From Stieleria magnilauensis (GTDB lineage Bacteria > Planctomycetota > Planctomycetia > Pirellulales > Pirellulaceae): a DNA stretch of 64,000 bases. Shown here piece by piece: positions 27,274-35,923 of this stretch. The number at the start of each line of letters is the position of its first letter. Within the stretch, counting starts at the first letter, position 1. The translations under genes and the position numbers were made by a program. Where the stretch lies: NCBI GenBank assembly GCA_007753675.1, contig CP036432.1, forward strand, positions 5,926,394-5,990,393. The letters are read 5' to 3'. The notes beneath the pieces were generated by a model. It did no database searches. It saw nothing but the letters and a program-made list of their open reading frames with translations, and was not told the DNA's origin.

Positions 27274-29496
27274 ATGGCAAAACAACCAAACTTTCTGCTC
27301 GGTAATGGGCACCGACTAACATCGCCGGTCTCCATCAAGAAGGGCATGGAACCAAAAGACCCTCCGTACGATTTGGCCAACGCAAAGAGTCGTCTGGCAA
27401 CACAGTTTTCTGACGCCGCTGCATCTTTTGCAAAGCTACCGGACGAAGCCTGCCCTGACGGCTACTCAGTTGGGCTTGTCACTCTTCACCCGCAGTACAC
27501 TGCGAAGTCTTACTTTCCCGGTGACCTCCTACGCGAAGCCCGGATGGAAGCCATTGGTTCGCGCCCCGCTCGAACAACTCCTGAGAAATGGACGAAGCAA
27601 GGCGAACCGGAAGAATCACCCACAACCGAATTATTCGTTGCGGCACGACGTGAAGACTTCGCGCGTTTCGCAAGCGGGCTGCCGAACCTGACGGAGGCCG
27701 ACCGCAGTTCACGTGACTTGTTCAAAGTCGAGAACTTTCGCACACCTCAAGCGAAAGACCGTGTGCAGAAACTGAGGAAACGCGGGGCTGAACCAATGCT
27801 CGAAATCGTGTTGCATACGTCGGGAATACCGAAGCCTTCGCGAATTCTCGAAGCGTTCGAGGCATACGCCGAATCGCTCGGACTCGATCCGATTATGGAT
27901 CGTCGGTTCGATGTTAGTGGCCTATCGTTCCTGCCCCTTCGAGCCGCACGCGAACTAATCGACGATCTTAGCAAGTTTTCGTTTCTTCGCACCATCCGCG
28001 AAATGCCGAGCCTTCGCCCGCTTCGTCCGATCATTCGCGCTTCAGCAAAAACTAAACCGTTTCCCGTCAAGCTGCCTGAAACCGAGCCTGTTGATAAACA
28101 GTTGCGCGCCGCCGTTTTCGATGGTGGAATATCGGACGAACTGCACGATTCAGAATTTGCTGTCGCGCACGACCCCGAAGGTGTCGGCTTGCCAGTTGAC
28201 GGGTATGTCGATCACGGCACTGGCGTCACATCTGCCGTCTTGTTCGGCCCGCTGACCAAGGGCGAAAAACTTGCTCGCCCGTATGGCATTGTTGATCATT
28301 TCCGAGTCCTTGATGAAGACTCCAGCAAAGATCCGCTCGAACTCTATGACACGCTCAATCATATTAAGAACACTTTGCAGTCTCGCAAGTATCAGTTCGT
28401 TAATTTGAGCATCGGTCCCGCGTTGCCAATTGAAGACCACGACGTTCATGCTTGGACGGCGGTGCTAGATTCGATCTTCGCAGATGGCGAAACACTGACA
28501 ACGGTTGCCGTTGGAAATGAAGGCGAACAGGACCACGAATCAGGCAACGCTCGCGTACAGGTGCCTTCGGATTCCGTGAACTCACTGGCCGTGGGTGCTG
28601 CCGACAGTCGCAGCAAAGTTTGGAAGCGTGCCCCGTACAGTTGCATCGGTCCGGGAAGAAGTCCCGGTCTGATCAAGCCAGAAGTAATCGCGTTTGGCGG
28701 CTGCGGCAAAGAGCCGTTTTTCGTTCTTGACCAATCGACTTCAATTGCAACGCCGGACGCTGGAACAAGCTACGCTTCGCCCTACACGCTCCGTATGGGC
28801 ATGGGAGTCCGCGCCCATTTTGGAAACAGTCTTTCAATGCTGGCGATCAAGTCGCTGTTGGTTCACTGCTCCGAGCCTGCCAAAAAGCTACCGGTCCATG
28901 AAATTGGCTGGGGGCGAGTCGCTCAAGACATTGACTCGATTGTGATCTGCCCAGATGGCGAAGCACGTGTCGTTTTCCAAGGAGAACTGACTCCGGGACA
29001 ATACCTTCGCACTCCAGTTCCATTGCCTTCTGGCGAACTCGAAGGCATGGTCGCGCTGACAGCCACGTTCTGCTTTGCTTGCCAAACTGACCCTGAAGAC
29101 CCCGGCAACTACACGCGAGGCGGATTGGATGTGACGTTTCGTCCGCACGCCGACAAGTTCGACGACGATGCAGTGAATGCAAAGACCAAGAGCTTCTTTC
29201 GACGCTCGGACTTTGACACAGAAAAAGAACTACGTTTAGACGCCCATAAATGGGAGACGACACTTCACAGGCGGCAGCGATTTCAATCGAAAACGCTCAA
29301 AGATCCTGTGTTTGATGTTCACTACCAAGTTCGTGAGGCTGGAAAACCCAGTGGCGGTGACAAAATCAAGTATGCCCTAATCATCACTCTGTCCGCACCA
29401 AAGGTAAAAAACCTGTATCAACGCATCATTCAGCGATACCAAACGCAACTCGAACCGATCGTGCCAGTGATCGAAGTTCCAATTCGAGTTCGCTGA
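27274..29496 (+). CDS. ietS: Subtilisin-like serine protease of an IetAS-type system
   Basis: 740 residues. The S8 catalytic triad is visible as D283 (AAVFDGGISD), H314 (YVDHGTGVTSAV) and S499 (DAGTSYASP); N415 in VAVGNEGEQ is the oxyanion residue. The ~270 N-terminal residues precede the protease domain, and a ~200-residue beta-rich C-terminal region follows it. No signal peptide is present, so it acts in the cytoplasm. The family is thought to cleave a host or phage protein under ATPase control. AGCGAGGGTAACC before the ATG is an adequate ribosome site. Confidence 0.9.
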   Translation: MAKQPNFLLGNGHRLTSPVSIKKGMEPKDPPYDLANAKSRLATQFSDAAASFAKLPDEACPDGYSVGLVTLHPQYTAKSYFPGDLLREARMEAIGSRPARTTPEKWTKQGEPEESPTTELFVAARREDFARFASGLPNLTEADRSSRDLFKVENFRTPQAKDRVQKLRKRGAEPMLEIVLHTSGIPKPSRILEAFEAYAESLGLDPIMDRRFDVSGLSFLPLRAARELIDDLSKFSFLRTIREMPSLRPLRPIIRASAKTKPFPVKLPETEPVDKQLRAAVFDGGISDELHDSEFAVAHDPEGVGLPVDGYVDHGTGVTSAVLFGPLTKGEKLARPYGIVDHFRVLDEDSSKDPLELYDTLNHIKNTLQSRKYQFVNLSIGPALPIEDHDVHAWTAVLDSIFADGETLTTVAVGNEGEQDHESGNARVQVPSDSVNSLAVGAADSRSKVWKRAPYSCIGPGRSPGLIKPEVIAFGGCGKEPFFVLDQSTSIATPDAGTSYASPYTLRMGMGVRAHFGNSLSMLAIKSLLVHCSEPAKKLPVHEIGWGRVAQDIDSIVICPDGEARVVFQGELTPGQYLRTPVPLPSGELEGMVALTATFCFACQTDPEDPGNYTRGGLDVTFRPHADKFDDDAVNAKTKSFFRRSDFDTEKELRLDAHKWETTLHRRQRFQSKTLKDPVFDVHYQVREAGKPSGGDKIKYALIITLSAPKVKNLYQRIIQRYQTQLEPIVPVIEVPIRVR

Positions 29497-29726
29497 GGAA
29501 AGCAACGAGACCGTGACCGTTGAGGAGTCAATACTCATGTATCGCGTTGCGAACGATGCCGCTCAGGAATCGTCAAGTAGTTCAGAGCTAAACAGTGCCA
29601 CGTGCCCTCCCGAAAACTAGTGGTGACTAACGTTTTGACTCTGAAAACAGTTGCTACAATGTGGTGGAGCAGTGGGCGAATTTCGCACCCGTTATAATTC
29701 GCCAGATCGACCAACAAGGAACTTCC

Positions 29727-30449
29727 ATGCAGCCAGAACAAATTAAATCGAATCGGTCGGCGAAACCGAATCGCCAGCAGTTGGTTGTCGTTATTGCCGA
29801 TAACAGCAGTTCAATGTATGGCCCGAAGGCCGAGGCTGCTGTTGAAGGTATCGAGAACATGATCATCGAATGCCAGACAAAAGGCCGAGAACAGTCCCTA
29901 TACCGTGTCCTTCTGATCGTATTCGCAGACAAAGCGACAATTCATTCAGAATGCAAACGGACGCCAGTCATGGAGATCGACACGGACAAGATATCGTTCC
30001 GTGGTGATGGTGGTGGGACAAATATGAGGGCCGCTTTAAGGCTCGCACACTCGCAGATTTCGGAGTACTTGGACGAAATATCGAACCATCCACAAAAAAG
30101 CAAACACCCACTCCCACTAGTTATCTTTTTTTCAGATGGACGCAACGGTTATCAAGACCCGAAGCCTGCTGCGAAGGCGTTGAAGGCGTTGACCTACGAT
30201 TCATTGCCAATCCTTATTTTTACGGCTGGAGTCGCAGTTGGCGACAATGATAGGCCCGACGAGGAGATGCTGAAATCGATCGCTTCAACCCACAACGGGC
30301 ATCCGCTCTACGTTCCAGTGCAAGACGTGAGCGTACTAGCTCACTTTCTGGCAGACGCCGGAAGCTCCGCTGCAAGCACAGCCGCTGAAGCATTCGATAT
30401 ACTTCGTAACTATTGGAAACCGCACGGGTTTCTCGGTCACTCAGAGTAG
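29727..30449 (+). CDS. TerY-like vWA-domain protein
   Basis: 240 residues from the ATG behind AAGGAAC (an in-frame start 66 bp upstream is less likely). A single vWA domain has the metal-ion-dependent adhesion site ADNSSSMYG and a later GGTNMRAAL Thr. It ends in ~40 residues with no clear domain. vWA proteins next to a PP2C phosphatase and a protein kinase form the so-called TerY-P triad, predicted to be a phosphorylation-controlled stress or defence switch. It is 230 bp downstream of ietS, so transcription with it is possible but not certain. Confidence 0.85.
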   Translation: MQPEQIKSNRSAKPNRQQLVVVIADNSSSMYGPKAEAAVEGIENMIIECQTKGREQSLYRVLLIVFADKATIHSECKRTPVMEIDTDKISFRGDGGGTNMRAALRLAHSQISEYLDEISNHPQKSKHPLPLVIFFSDGRNGYQDPKPAAKALKALTYDSLPILIFTAGVAVGDNDRPDEEMLKSIASTHNGHPLYVPVQDVSVLAHFLADAGSSAASTAAEAFDILRNYWKPHGFLGHSE

Positions 30450-30484
30450 CCTCAGAAAGAAACTACCTAAGCGGAACGTGCGGT

Positions 30485-31357
30485 ATGAATGAACTTGAAT
30501 TCGAAATAATTGATGCCTCGCGACGAACAATCGCTCAGTTCGGAAGTGTGTTCGAGACTTCAGGCAGTTTCAGTACCGATCAACATTCGATCTCTTTCCA
30601 CACATCTATCGGCCCACCGCAGGTTGGGAAAACAGTCAACGAGGACGCCATCCTTGGTTTCCGTAGCGAAGACAACTCCTCGATTCACTGGGCTTGCGCT
30701 GTCGCGGATGGAGTTGGCTCGTCAACGTATCCTGAAGTTGGCAGCAGATCTGCAACGTGGGCAGCACTAGCCTATCTCGTGGAACATCAAAAGCATCGCT
30801 CGGCTCGAACGCAGGGGATTGACGCAATCCATTTCGCACAAGCTGCCATCCTAAAACTTGCTGCAACTCTGAAGGCTGATCTTACCGATCTCAAATTCAA
30901 GCCCAGCTACTTGCCGACGCCTGCCTATCGGCGTGTTGTGAATCGGCAATCTTGCTTTCAAACAACGCTTTGCCTCGTATGGTGCGATGGGCAGTCAATC
31001 TTTTTAGCCAGTGTCGGAGATTCCGGTGCTTTGCAATCGTCAGCAAACAAGGGCTTGAGCAAATTGTTTTTTCCAGATGTAACACATCCTCAAGTGAATG
31101 CGCTGTGTCCATCACTTTCCACGATCAGCATAGATGATTGGCAAGAAATCTCTGCTAGGCAAACTTCGCTTGCGGTGTTCACTGACGGTGTTGCCAAGAG
31201 CCTCGTCGATCGACATGGCGATCGAATATTTAAGGAACTCGAATTCGACGCTCTTTTTTCATCGGGTTCTGCGGAGAGAAGCCTACATGATCTCGAACTA
31301 GCAACGCCCGAAGATGCTGCCGATAATATGTCACTCCTGTTGGTACGTCCGTCATGA
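30485..31357 (+). CDS. PP2C-family serine/threonine phosphatase
   Basis: About 290 residues from MNELEFEIIDASRRT. PP2C metal-binding motifs are visible: VNEDAI, AVADGVGSS near residue 80, ASVGDSGAL in the middle, AVFTDGVAKSL and, at the end, DAADNMSLLLV. It should remove phosphate placed by the downstream kinase. It is the second gene of the vWA-PP2C-kinase set, 35 bp after the vWA gene and overlapping the kinase gene by 4 bp. No membrane segment is visible. Confidence 0.9.
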   Translation: MNELEFEIIDASRRTIAQFGSVFETSGSFSTDQHSISFHTSIGPPQVGKTVNEDAILGFRSEDNSSIHWACAVADGVGSSTYPEVGSRSATWAALAYLVEHQKHRSARTQGIDAIHFAQAAILKLAATLKADLTDLKFKPSYLPTPAYRRVVNRQSCFQTTLCLVWCDGQSIFLASVGDSGALQSSANKGLSKLFFPDVTHPQVNALCPSLSTISIDDWQEISARQTSLAVFTDGVAKSLVDRHGDRIFKELEFDALFSSGSAERSLHDLELATPEDAADNMSLLLVRPS

Positions 31358-33735
31358 TCCCCAAGAACATCACAAGTGTCCCCAAAGCCGATTCGGGTCT
31401 ATGCCGCGAATTAGAGGGAAAGGCTTGGGATATCGGCAGCACGGTTATCGAGTTTAACAAAACCGAAAAACGCGGAAAGCTGATCATCCGCCCGTACCCA
31501 TCAGGTATTGAAGCGTATGCGTATCGAGTGACTGACCGCAACACAGGCTCGACCAACTTCATAAAACTCTATAGAGCTGAACTCAAGGCCAAACGACTTC
31601 GGCGTCTCCAATGGTTAATCAGTCAAAGTCTTTGGGCATGGGACGAGTGCTTTCGAGGGGCACCGCGAGGCTGGGTGTCAACACAACAGCACGGCAGACC
31701 AGATGGAATAGATAGAGACTTTGGCGGAGTAAGACTCACCGCCGTACCCGGTTCTATCTGGCAAGATTGGAAAACTCGGCTTGAAACGCAACAGACGGAA
31801 TGGAGCGACCACGTTCGGATCTCGTTGGCGAAACAACTTGTCAGAGCGTTGGCGATGCTCGAACAAGCTGGGCTGACACACGGCGATATTTCTGAAGGCA
31901 ATGTTCTAGTTCACAATGACGGAGTATCCGGGCCAAAGTTGTACATCATCGATTTCGACGGATTTGTTTACCGACCACAAGAGACCTGCGGGATTCCGAG
32001 ACGCTGGTCCATCCAACTATTGCGACAGTTGATTGGTCAGTCGACATTATTTTCGACTGAGATTCCCACACTCGACGCTGACGATTGCAAATTGACTGTT
32101 GAGGAAGGTGGCACGATTGGCACACGGAACTATGCCCCGACGGAGCTTATGAAGGAATTCGACGAGCGGCGTCATCACAATCTCTCACCTGTTTCGGATA
32201 CTCACGCCCGAGACGTATTTTTAGTCGAACTGTTGTGTTGGGGTTTAGATGAATGTGGTGATGAAAGTCCGCTGGAATGGGACCTTGCCCAAAAGAAAGC
32301 TGCTGCGAATATCATCAGGGCCACGGCTGCACCACTTCAGTATTTGCTCAATGGCGATGTACTCGATCTCGCTTCGAAACGTCGTCCAAATAGCATCGAC
32401 TTAGCAAGCCAGTGGAGCATCACGCTTCCCCCGCCACAGACTTCCAAAGGCGTATCGCCCGCCATTTCCGACCAGCCGTGGACCAACAGTGCTGCATCTG
32501 AAACGCCTGTAAGCACTATACAACGGGCTGTTGCCTACTTGGCGGTCGTGATCGTTTTGCTTGTTGGATACAACCTTGCCTTCAGCAATCGCTCGAATAA
32601 CAGTGTTGTCAGTAAACCTAAGTCTGGACCTGACTTGCAGGAGACTCGTAGCGAGATTGTGGAGCCACAACATGCTGAACGTCAGATCGCGGACAAGACT
32701 CAATCGTCTTCTGCCGATACTCGCGTACCGGATACGATCGCGTCGACAAATCGATCTGCCAACTCGTCCCCTACTAACTCGACAGATGTCCCCGATCGCC
32801 GCAACGCCAATTCATCCAGCCCTAAATCAGCGTTCGACCTTTATCGAGAACAATGGGCCGCCGATAGAGCTGCGGATAAACCTGATACGCCTTCCTCTGC
32901 TGGCACCAAACGAGACTTGAACTTCATGCTTGACCCAACGTACGTCGGTGTATTGGGAATTGAGTTCGTGCGAATCAAAGCGGGTAACTTTCTTATGGGC
33001 TCAGCAACGAAGCCAGCACCACTCGTTCTGAATGAACACCAACATCAAGTTATACTAACACAATCATTTTATGCGGCACGACATGAAGTGACAGTCGGCC
33101 AAGTCCTAATGTGGTTAAATGATGCTCAAATCACATTTGACGACGTAGTCTCGCCTTTAATCGACATTGATCATCCGTCATGCCCGATTGCAAAGGTCGA
33201 ACAACGATTCGTTCGGAATGCAACAAGTGTCTTCGGGCAGTCCGATGACCAGCCGATGATCCTCATCACTTTGGCTGGAACGAAGGCGTTTTGTAACTGG
33301 TGTTCGAAACGCGACAAGCAGTACGATTATCGTATTCCTACAGAGTCAGAATGGGAGTACATGGCTCGTGCTGGATCTACGGCTACTTTTCCGTGGGGTG
33401 ACCAATTTGACGGAAGTCGAGCCAATGTTGGTAGCAAAGATCGAAGTAGTTCTCGCGGTCACACTCAACGGGTTGGCTCATATGAACCCAACGCGTGGGG
33501 TCTATACGACGTGGTGGGCAACGTCGAAGAGTGGGTTTCAGACATCTACGGGACGTACCCCGATGGTGAGAGTGTTGATCCAATGGGCGATTCCCACGGA
33601 ACACAATGGGTGGTTCGTGGTGGCTCATGGCTACATTTCCCTCGTGATGCTCGTTGCGCCAATAGAACGCCAATGATTTCACCGCAATTCCAACTTGACC
33701 TTGGTTTTCGGGTGGTCTGCGTGCCAAAGCAATAG
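31354..33735 (+). CDS. Protein kinase fused to membrane segment and FGE-sulfatase domain
   Basis: 793 residues with three parts. Residues ~1-370 are a kinase-like fold with FIKLYRA (candidate ATP lysine), THGDISEGNVLV (catalytic loop) and IIDFDGF (metal-binding Asp). A single hydrophobic span (YLAVVIVLLVGYNLAF) follows near residue 390-405, then a low-complexity linker rich in Ser, Asn and Asp. Residues ~530-793 are an FGE/SUMF1-type domain: GIEFVRIKAGNFLMG, RIPTESEWEYMARAG, GLYDVVGNVEEWVSD, VVRGGSW. The topology would put the FGE domain outside and the kinase inside. Such FGE domains are often C-type-lectin-like sensors rather than enzymes. It overlaps the phosphatase gene by 4 bp. Confidence 0.9.
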   Translation: MIPKNITSVPKADSGLCRELEGKAWDIGSTVIEFNKTEKRGKLIIRPYPSGIEAYAYRVTDRNTGSTNFIKLYRAELKAKRLRRLQWLISQSLWAWDECFRGAPRGWVSTQQHGRPDGIDRDFGGVRLTAVPGSIWQDWKTRLETQQTEWSDHVRISLAKQLVRALAMLEQAGLTHGDISEGNVLVHNDGVSGPKLYIIDFDGFVYRPQETCGIPRRWSIQLLRQLIGQSTLFSTEIPTLDADDCKLTVEEGGTIGTRNYAPTELMKEFDERRHHNLSPVSDTHARDVFLVELLCWGLDECGDESPLEWDLAQKKAAANIIRATAAPLQYLLNGDVLDLASKRRPNSIDLASQWSITLPPPQTSKGVSPAISDQPWTNSAASETPVSTIQRAVAYLAVVIVLLVGYNLAFSNRSNNSVVSKPKSGPDLQETRSEIVEPQHAERQIADKTQSSSADTRVPDTIASTNRSANSSPTNSTDVPDRRNANSSSPKSAFDLYREQWAADRAADKPDTPSSAGTKRDLNFMLDPTYVGVLGIEFVRIKAGNFLMGSATKPAPLVLNEHQHQVILTQSFYAARHEVTVGQVLMWLNDAQITFDDVVSPLIDIDHPSCPIAKVEQRFVRNATSVFGQSDDQPMILITLAGTKAFCNWCSKRDKQYDYRIPTESEWEYMARAGSTATFPWGDQFDGSRANVGSKDRSSSRGHTQRVGSYEPNAWGLYDVVGNVEEWVSDIYGTYPDGESVDPMGDSHGTQWVVRGGSWLHFPRDARCANRTPMISPQFQLDLGFRVVCVPKQ

Positions 33736-33896
33736 CTCCCAATCAAGTTAAGTTGGCCGACACGTTGTTTGACCAGCCGCAATCTATTGTACGCCGCAGC
33801 GGAAACCTCAAATCGCAAATCGAACGTTGGGAAGTGTATTCCCAAGAAGTACCCTATCAATTGTAAGGAACGGTGGAAAAGTTCGCTGACAGAACG

Positions 33897-33937
33897 CCAC
33901 GATCGACAACTGGTTGGTTGCCGATCGTGGTTTTGTT
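33897..33937 (+). terminator. Rho-independent terminator after the kinase gene
   Basis: CCACGATCG (33897-33905) pairs with CGATCGTGG (33922-33930) and is followed by TTTTGTT. It is 160 bp past the kinase stop and just before the convergent 74-residue gene, so it may serve both strands. Confidence 0.8.
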
Positions 33938-33958
33938 CGATGCGAAGCTCGATGGTGA

Positions 33959-34183
33959 TTACTTGAACCGTCCGAAGTAGCAATCGACGAGTTGGCCTTC
34001 ACCAGCATTGTCGTGAAACTTGCCGTAGAAGCTTTCGCCGCTTCCATCTTCGTGTCCAAGGACGCAGATCATGCCCGTGAGCGTGACTGGTCCGCCGTCT
34101 GTCGTCACTTCCATCGTCACAGTTGTTCTGAGACCGAAAGCTGCGAGCAATTCAAACTTCGTTTTCGGGGTAGTGGGATTCAT
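33959..34183 (-). CDS. Small uncharacterised protein (74 residues)
   Basis: Starts MNPTTPKTKFELLAAFGLRT with GAGGAA at good spacing upstream. The rest (TLTGMICVLGHEDGSGESFY) looks like a small beta-rich domain. I recognise no family. It begins a run of small plasmid- or transposon-like genes that continues to 41 kb. Its upstream region contains a nested palindrome. Confidence 0.6.
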   Translation of the reverse strand: MNPTTPKTKFELLAAFGLRTTVTMEVTTDGGPVTLTGMICVLGHEDGSGESFYGKFHDNAGEGQLVDCYFGRFK

Positions 34184-34213
34184 CGTAAAGATTCCTCAAA
34201 GGGTAAAGGGGGA

Positions 34214-34258
34214 TAGTGACACCGCATCGCACATGCGGAATTCAATCCAATGTCACTA
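34214..34258. repeat. Nested palindrome between two small divergent genes
   Basis: An outer 8-bp repeat TAGTGACA/TGTCACTA (34214-34221 and 34251-34258) encloses a 6-bp hairpin CCGCAT-CGCAC-ATGCGG (34222-34238). It could form a cruciform or a leader RNA. Its position among small mobile-element genes makes an origin, operator or recombination site possible; none is shown. Confidence 0.45.
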
Positions 34259-34413
34259 CCTTGCGTCCTCACCCACCACTGAACCTGATTGAAACCTTTC
34301 GGAACCAATCCTCCGTTCTCCTGTGTTATGCCACATCACGATTGGAACGTGCGTTTTATTTTCGTCTTGTTGAGTTCTTGCCTATCGACTGTTTTTCGTG
34401 GTACTTCTGGACC

Positions 34414-34656
34414 ATGACACACGCATATCTTGGATTGGCTGACAGCAATGGATTGAAGGCGTTTTCACCGGAAACGGATTCGCTCCAACGACGATTTTCA
34501 CAACTCGTTCGCGATGATGGACAACACGTTGCTGTTTGGTCCGTTCTCGACTCGGACGCCCTCAACGCAGTTCAGCAATTGCTGAAGGCTAACGACCATC
34601 GAACGGCATGGCGGTATTTGCAAAGTCATTCCGCACACTTCGGACGCTTGATTTAA
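34414..34656 (+). CDS. Small uncharacterised protein (80 residues)
   Basis: Reads from the ATG at 34414, MTHAYLGLADSNGLKAFSPE, and ends NDHRTAWRYLQSHSAHFGRL. The frame is open upstream to 34216, but the internal ATG gives the more credible N-terminus. It looks like a small helical protein of the type found in mobile elements. I recognise no family. Confidence 0.45.
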   Translation: MTHAYLGLADSNGLKAFSPETDSLQRRFSQLVRDDGQHVAVWSVLDSDALNAVQQLLKANDHRTAWRYLQSHSAHFGRLI

Positions 34657-34947
34657 CCGCAAGTCTTCATCAGAGACTCGCCGCGTGACAATGCCACGGT
34701 TTCCTGATAGCGAAATGGTGTGGGCTTTAGCTCACTCGCTCTTTCAGTTGATCGCCGTGTAGACGCTTTCGCGGACCTTTGAGTGCTGGAATGCTCTCGC
34801 ACTTGGAGGTTGGTGGTCATGGAGGTTTTGTTCGGTTGCGATGCGTTTACATTGCACATTCAAACCGGACTGGTTCTTGCGTTTCGCAAGTGTTGGCGTG
34901 CGCCGTCGCTCACGCTGTTTGTTCCCTGTAACTTTGGAGATAAGACA

Positions 34948-35202
34948 ATGGCTGAAGGAAAAACGAAACCTGTTCACGAAGTCCGACTCGGTCGCGTTCG
35001 TGCCGCGATTTGGGAGAACGAAACCCAAAACGGCACACGTCACAATGTCACCGTTTCGCGGCTGTACAAAGACGGTGATGACAAATGGAAGGACTCGAAC
35101 TCGTTTGGTCGTGAAGATTTGCCGCTCGTGTGCAAGGTGATGGACATGGCTCACACATGGATCTACGAGCATCCATCATCGACCAACGGCAACGCGGAGT
35201 GA
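34948..35202 (+). CDS. Small conserved protein of mobile elements (84 residues)
   Basis: Starts MAEGKTKPVHEVRLGRVRA behind GGAGATAAGACA. The following AAIWENETQNGTRHNVTVSR and SFGREDLPLVCKVMDMAHTW are familiar from small proteins of plasmids and integrated elements, including planctomycete ones; the function is not known to me. The single-domain beta-rich pattern could be a nucleic-acid-binding fold, but that is a guess. The IS21-family element begins ~610 bp downstream. Confidence 0.7.
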   Translation: MAEGKTKPVHEVRLGRVRAAIWENETQNGTRHNVTVSRLYKDGDDKWKDSNSFGREDLPLVCKVMDMAHTWIYEHPSSTNGNAE

Positions 35203-35430
35203 ACTCCCTGAATCGTTGATCGACTTCCCTAACCTGCGAAGTTGGTTTTTCAACTGCGGTTGCTGACTACCGACTTCGCATCTAATTGGCGGAATGGATT
35301 TTCTAAGGGATGGCTCGCATCAGAGTAACATTGGTCGTTTGACCAAGTCTGCGTGCAAGAAATTGGAAGGCGGTTGATTTTGATCGCATGACCGCAAAGC
35401 GAGAACCTTGCTGGATTCAAAACATCGCGA

Positions 35431-35480
35431 GAGAAAAACAGGACGGTGCAGCCAACTGAAACAGCCGACATGCACCGTCC
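35431..35480 (-). terminator. Minus-strand rho-independent terminator
   Basis: A perfect 10-bp repeat (GGACGGTGCA at 35441-35450 with 35471-35480) is followed on the minus strand by TGTTTTTCTCTC. No protein gene lies upstream on that strand, so it most likely ends the structured RNA described next. Confidence 0.8.
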
Positions 35481-35700
35481 CTCCAGAGTGGAGTTACTCC
35501 GACCCTTCGACTCGGCTATTCCTTGGCAAGTTGCTTCCCAGCAGAGCTTGCCTCCGCTTCACCGAGTGAACCAATCCTGCCATTTCTCTCACAGCGGCGC
35601 AACAGCAGGCCCCACCGGTATCAGGCCGCGGTGAACAGCCGGGTGACTGTTGACCGCCGCTGGATTCATTCTCAGCCGTGCCAAGATATCTAAGCACCTC
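35481..35700 (-). ncRNA. Candidate structured non-coding RNA ending at the terminator
   Basis: No good coding frame, but dense pairing. An 8-bp stem CAGCGGCG/CGCCGCTG closes a 71-nt domain (35592-35662). A hairpin TTCAC-TCG-GTGAA lies at 35558-35570, GGCAAG pairs with CTTGCC at 35525-35552, and a terminator follows at 35441-35480. The strand is set by the terminator's T-run. I do not recognise the family. It could be an antisense or plasmid-type regulatory RNA, or a remnant of a retroelement. Confidence 0.45.
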
Positions 35701-35923
35701 AGCTACTTACCGAACCGTGGATTGTTTTTCCTTTGACTCCGTCGTGATCCGTGGTAGCGGTAAATTGATCCAAAGACATTCAAATACGGGTAGAACAATG
35801 CTGGTCTCCTGAATCTGTCAGCGGGCGCTCAAAACCTACCAGTGATGGGCGCGTTAAAACCGGCCACAGAGGGGCTGGGTATGTTGATCGATTTCAGCAC
35901 AGCGAGTGCTGGGAGAGGTCAGC

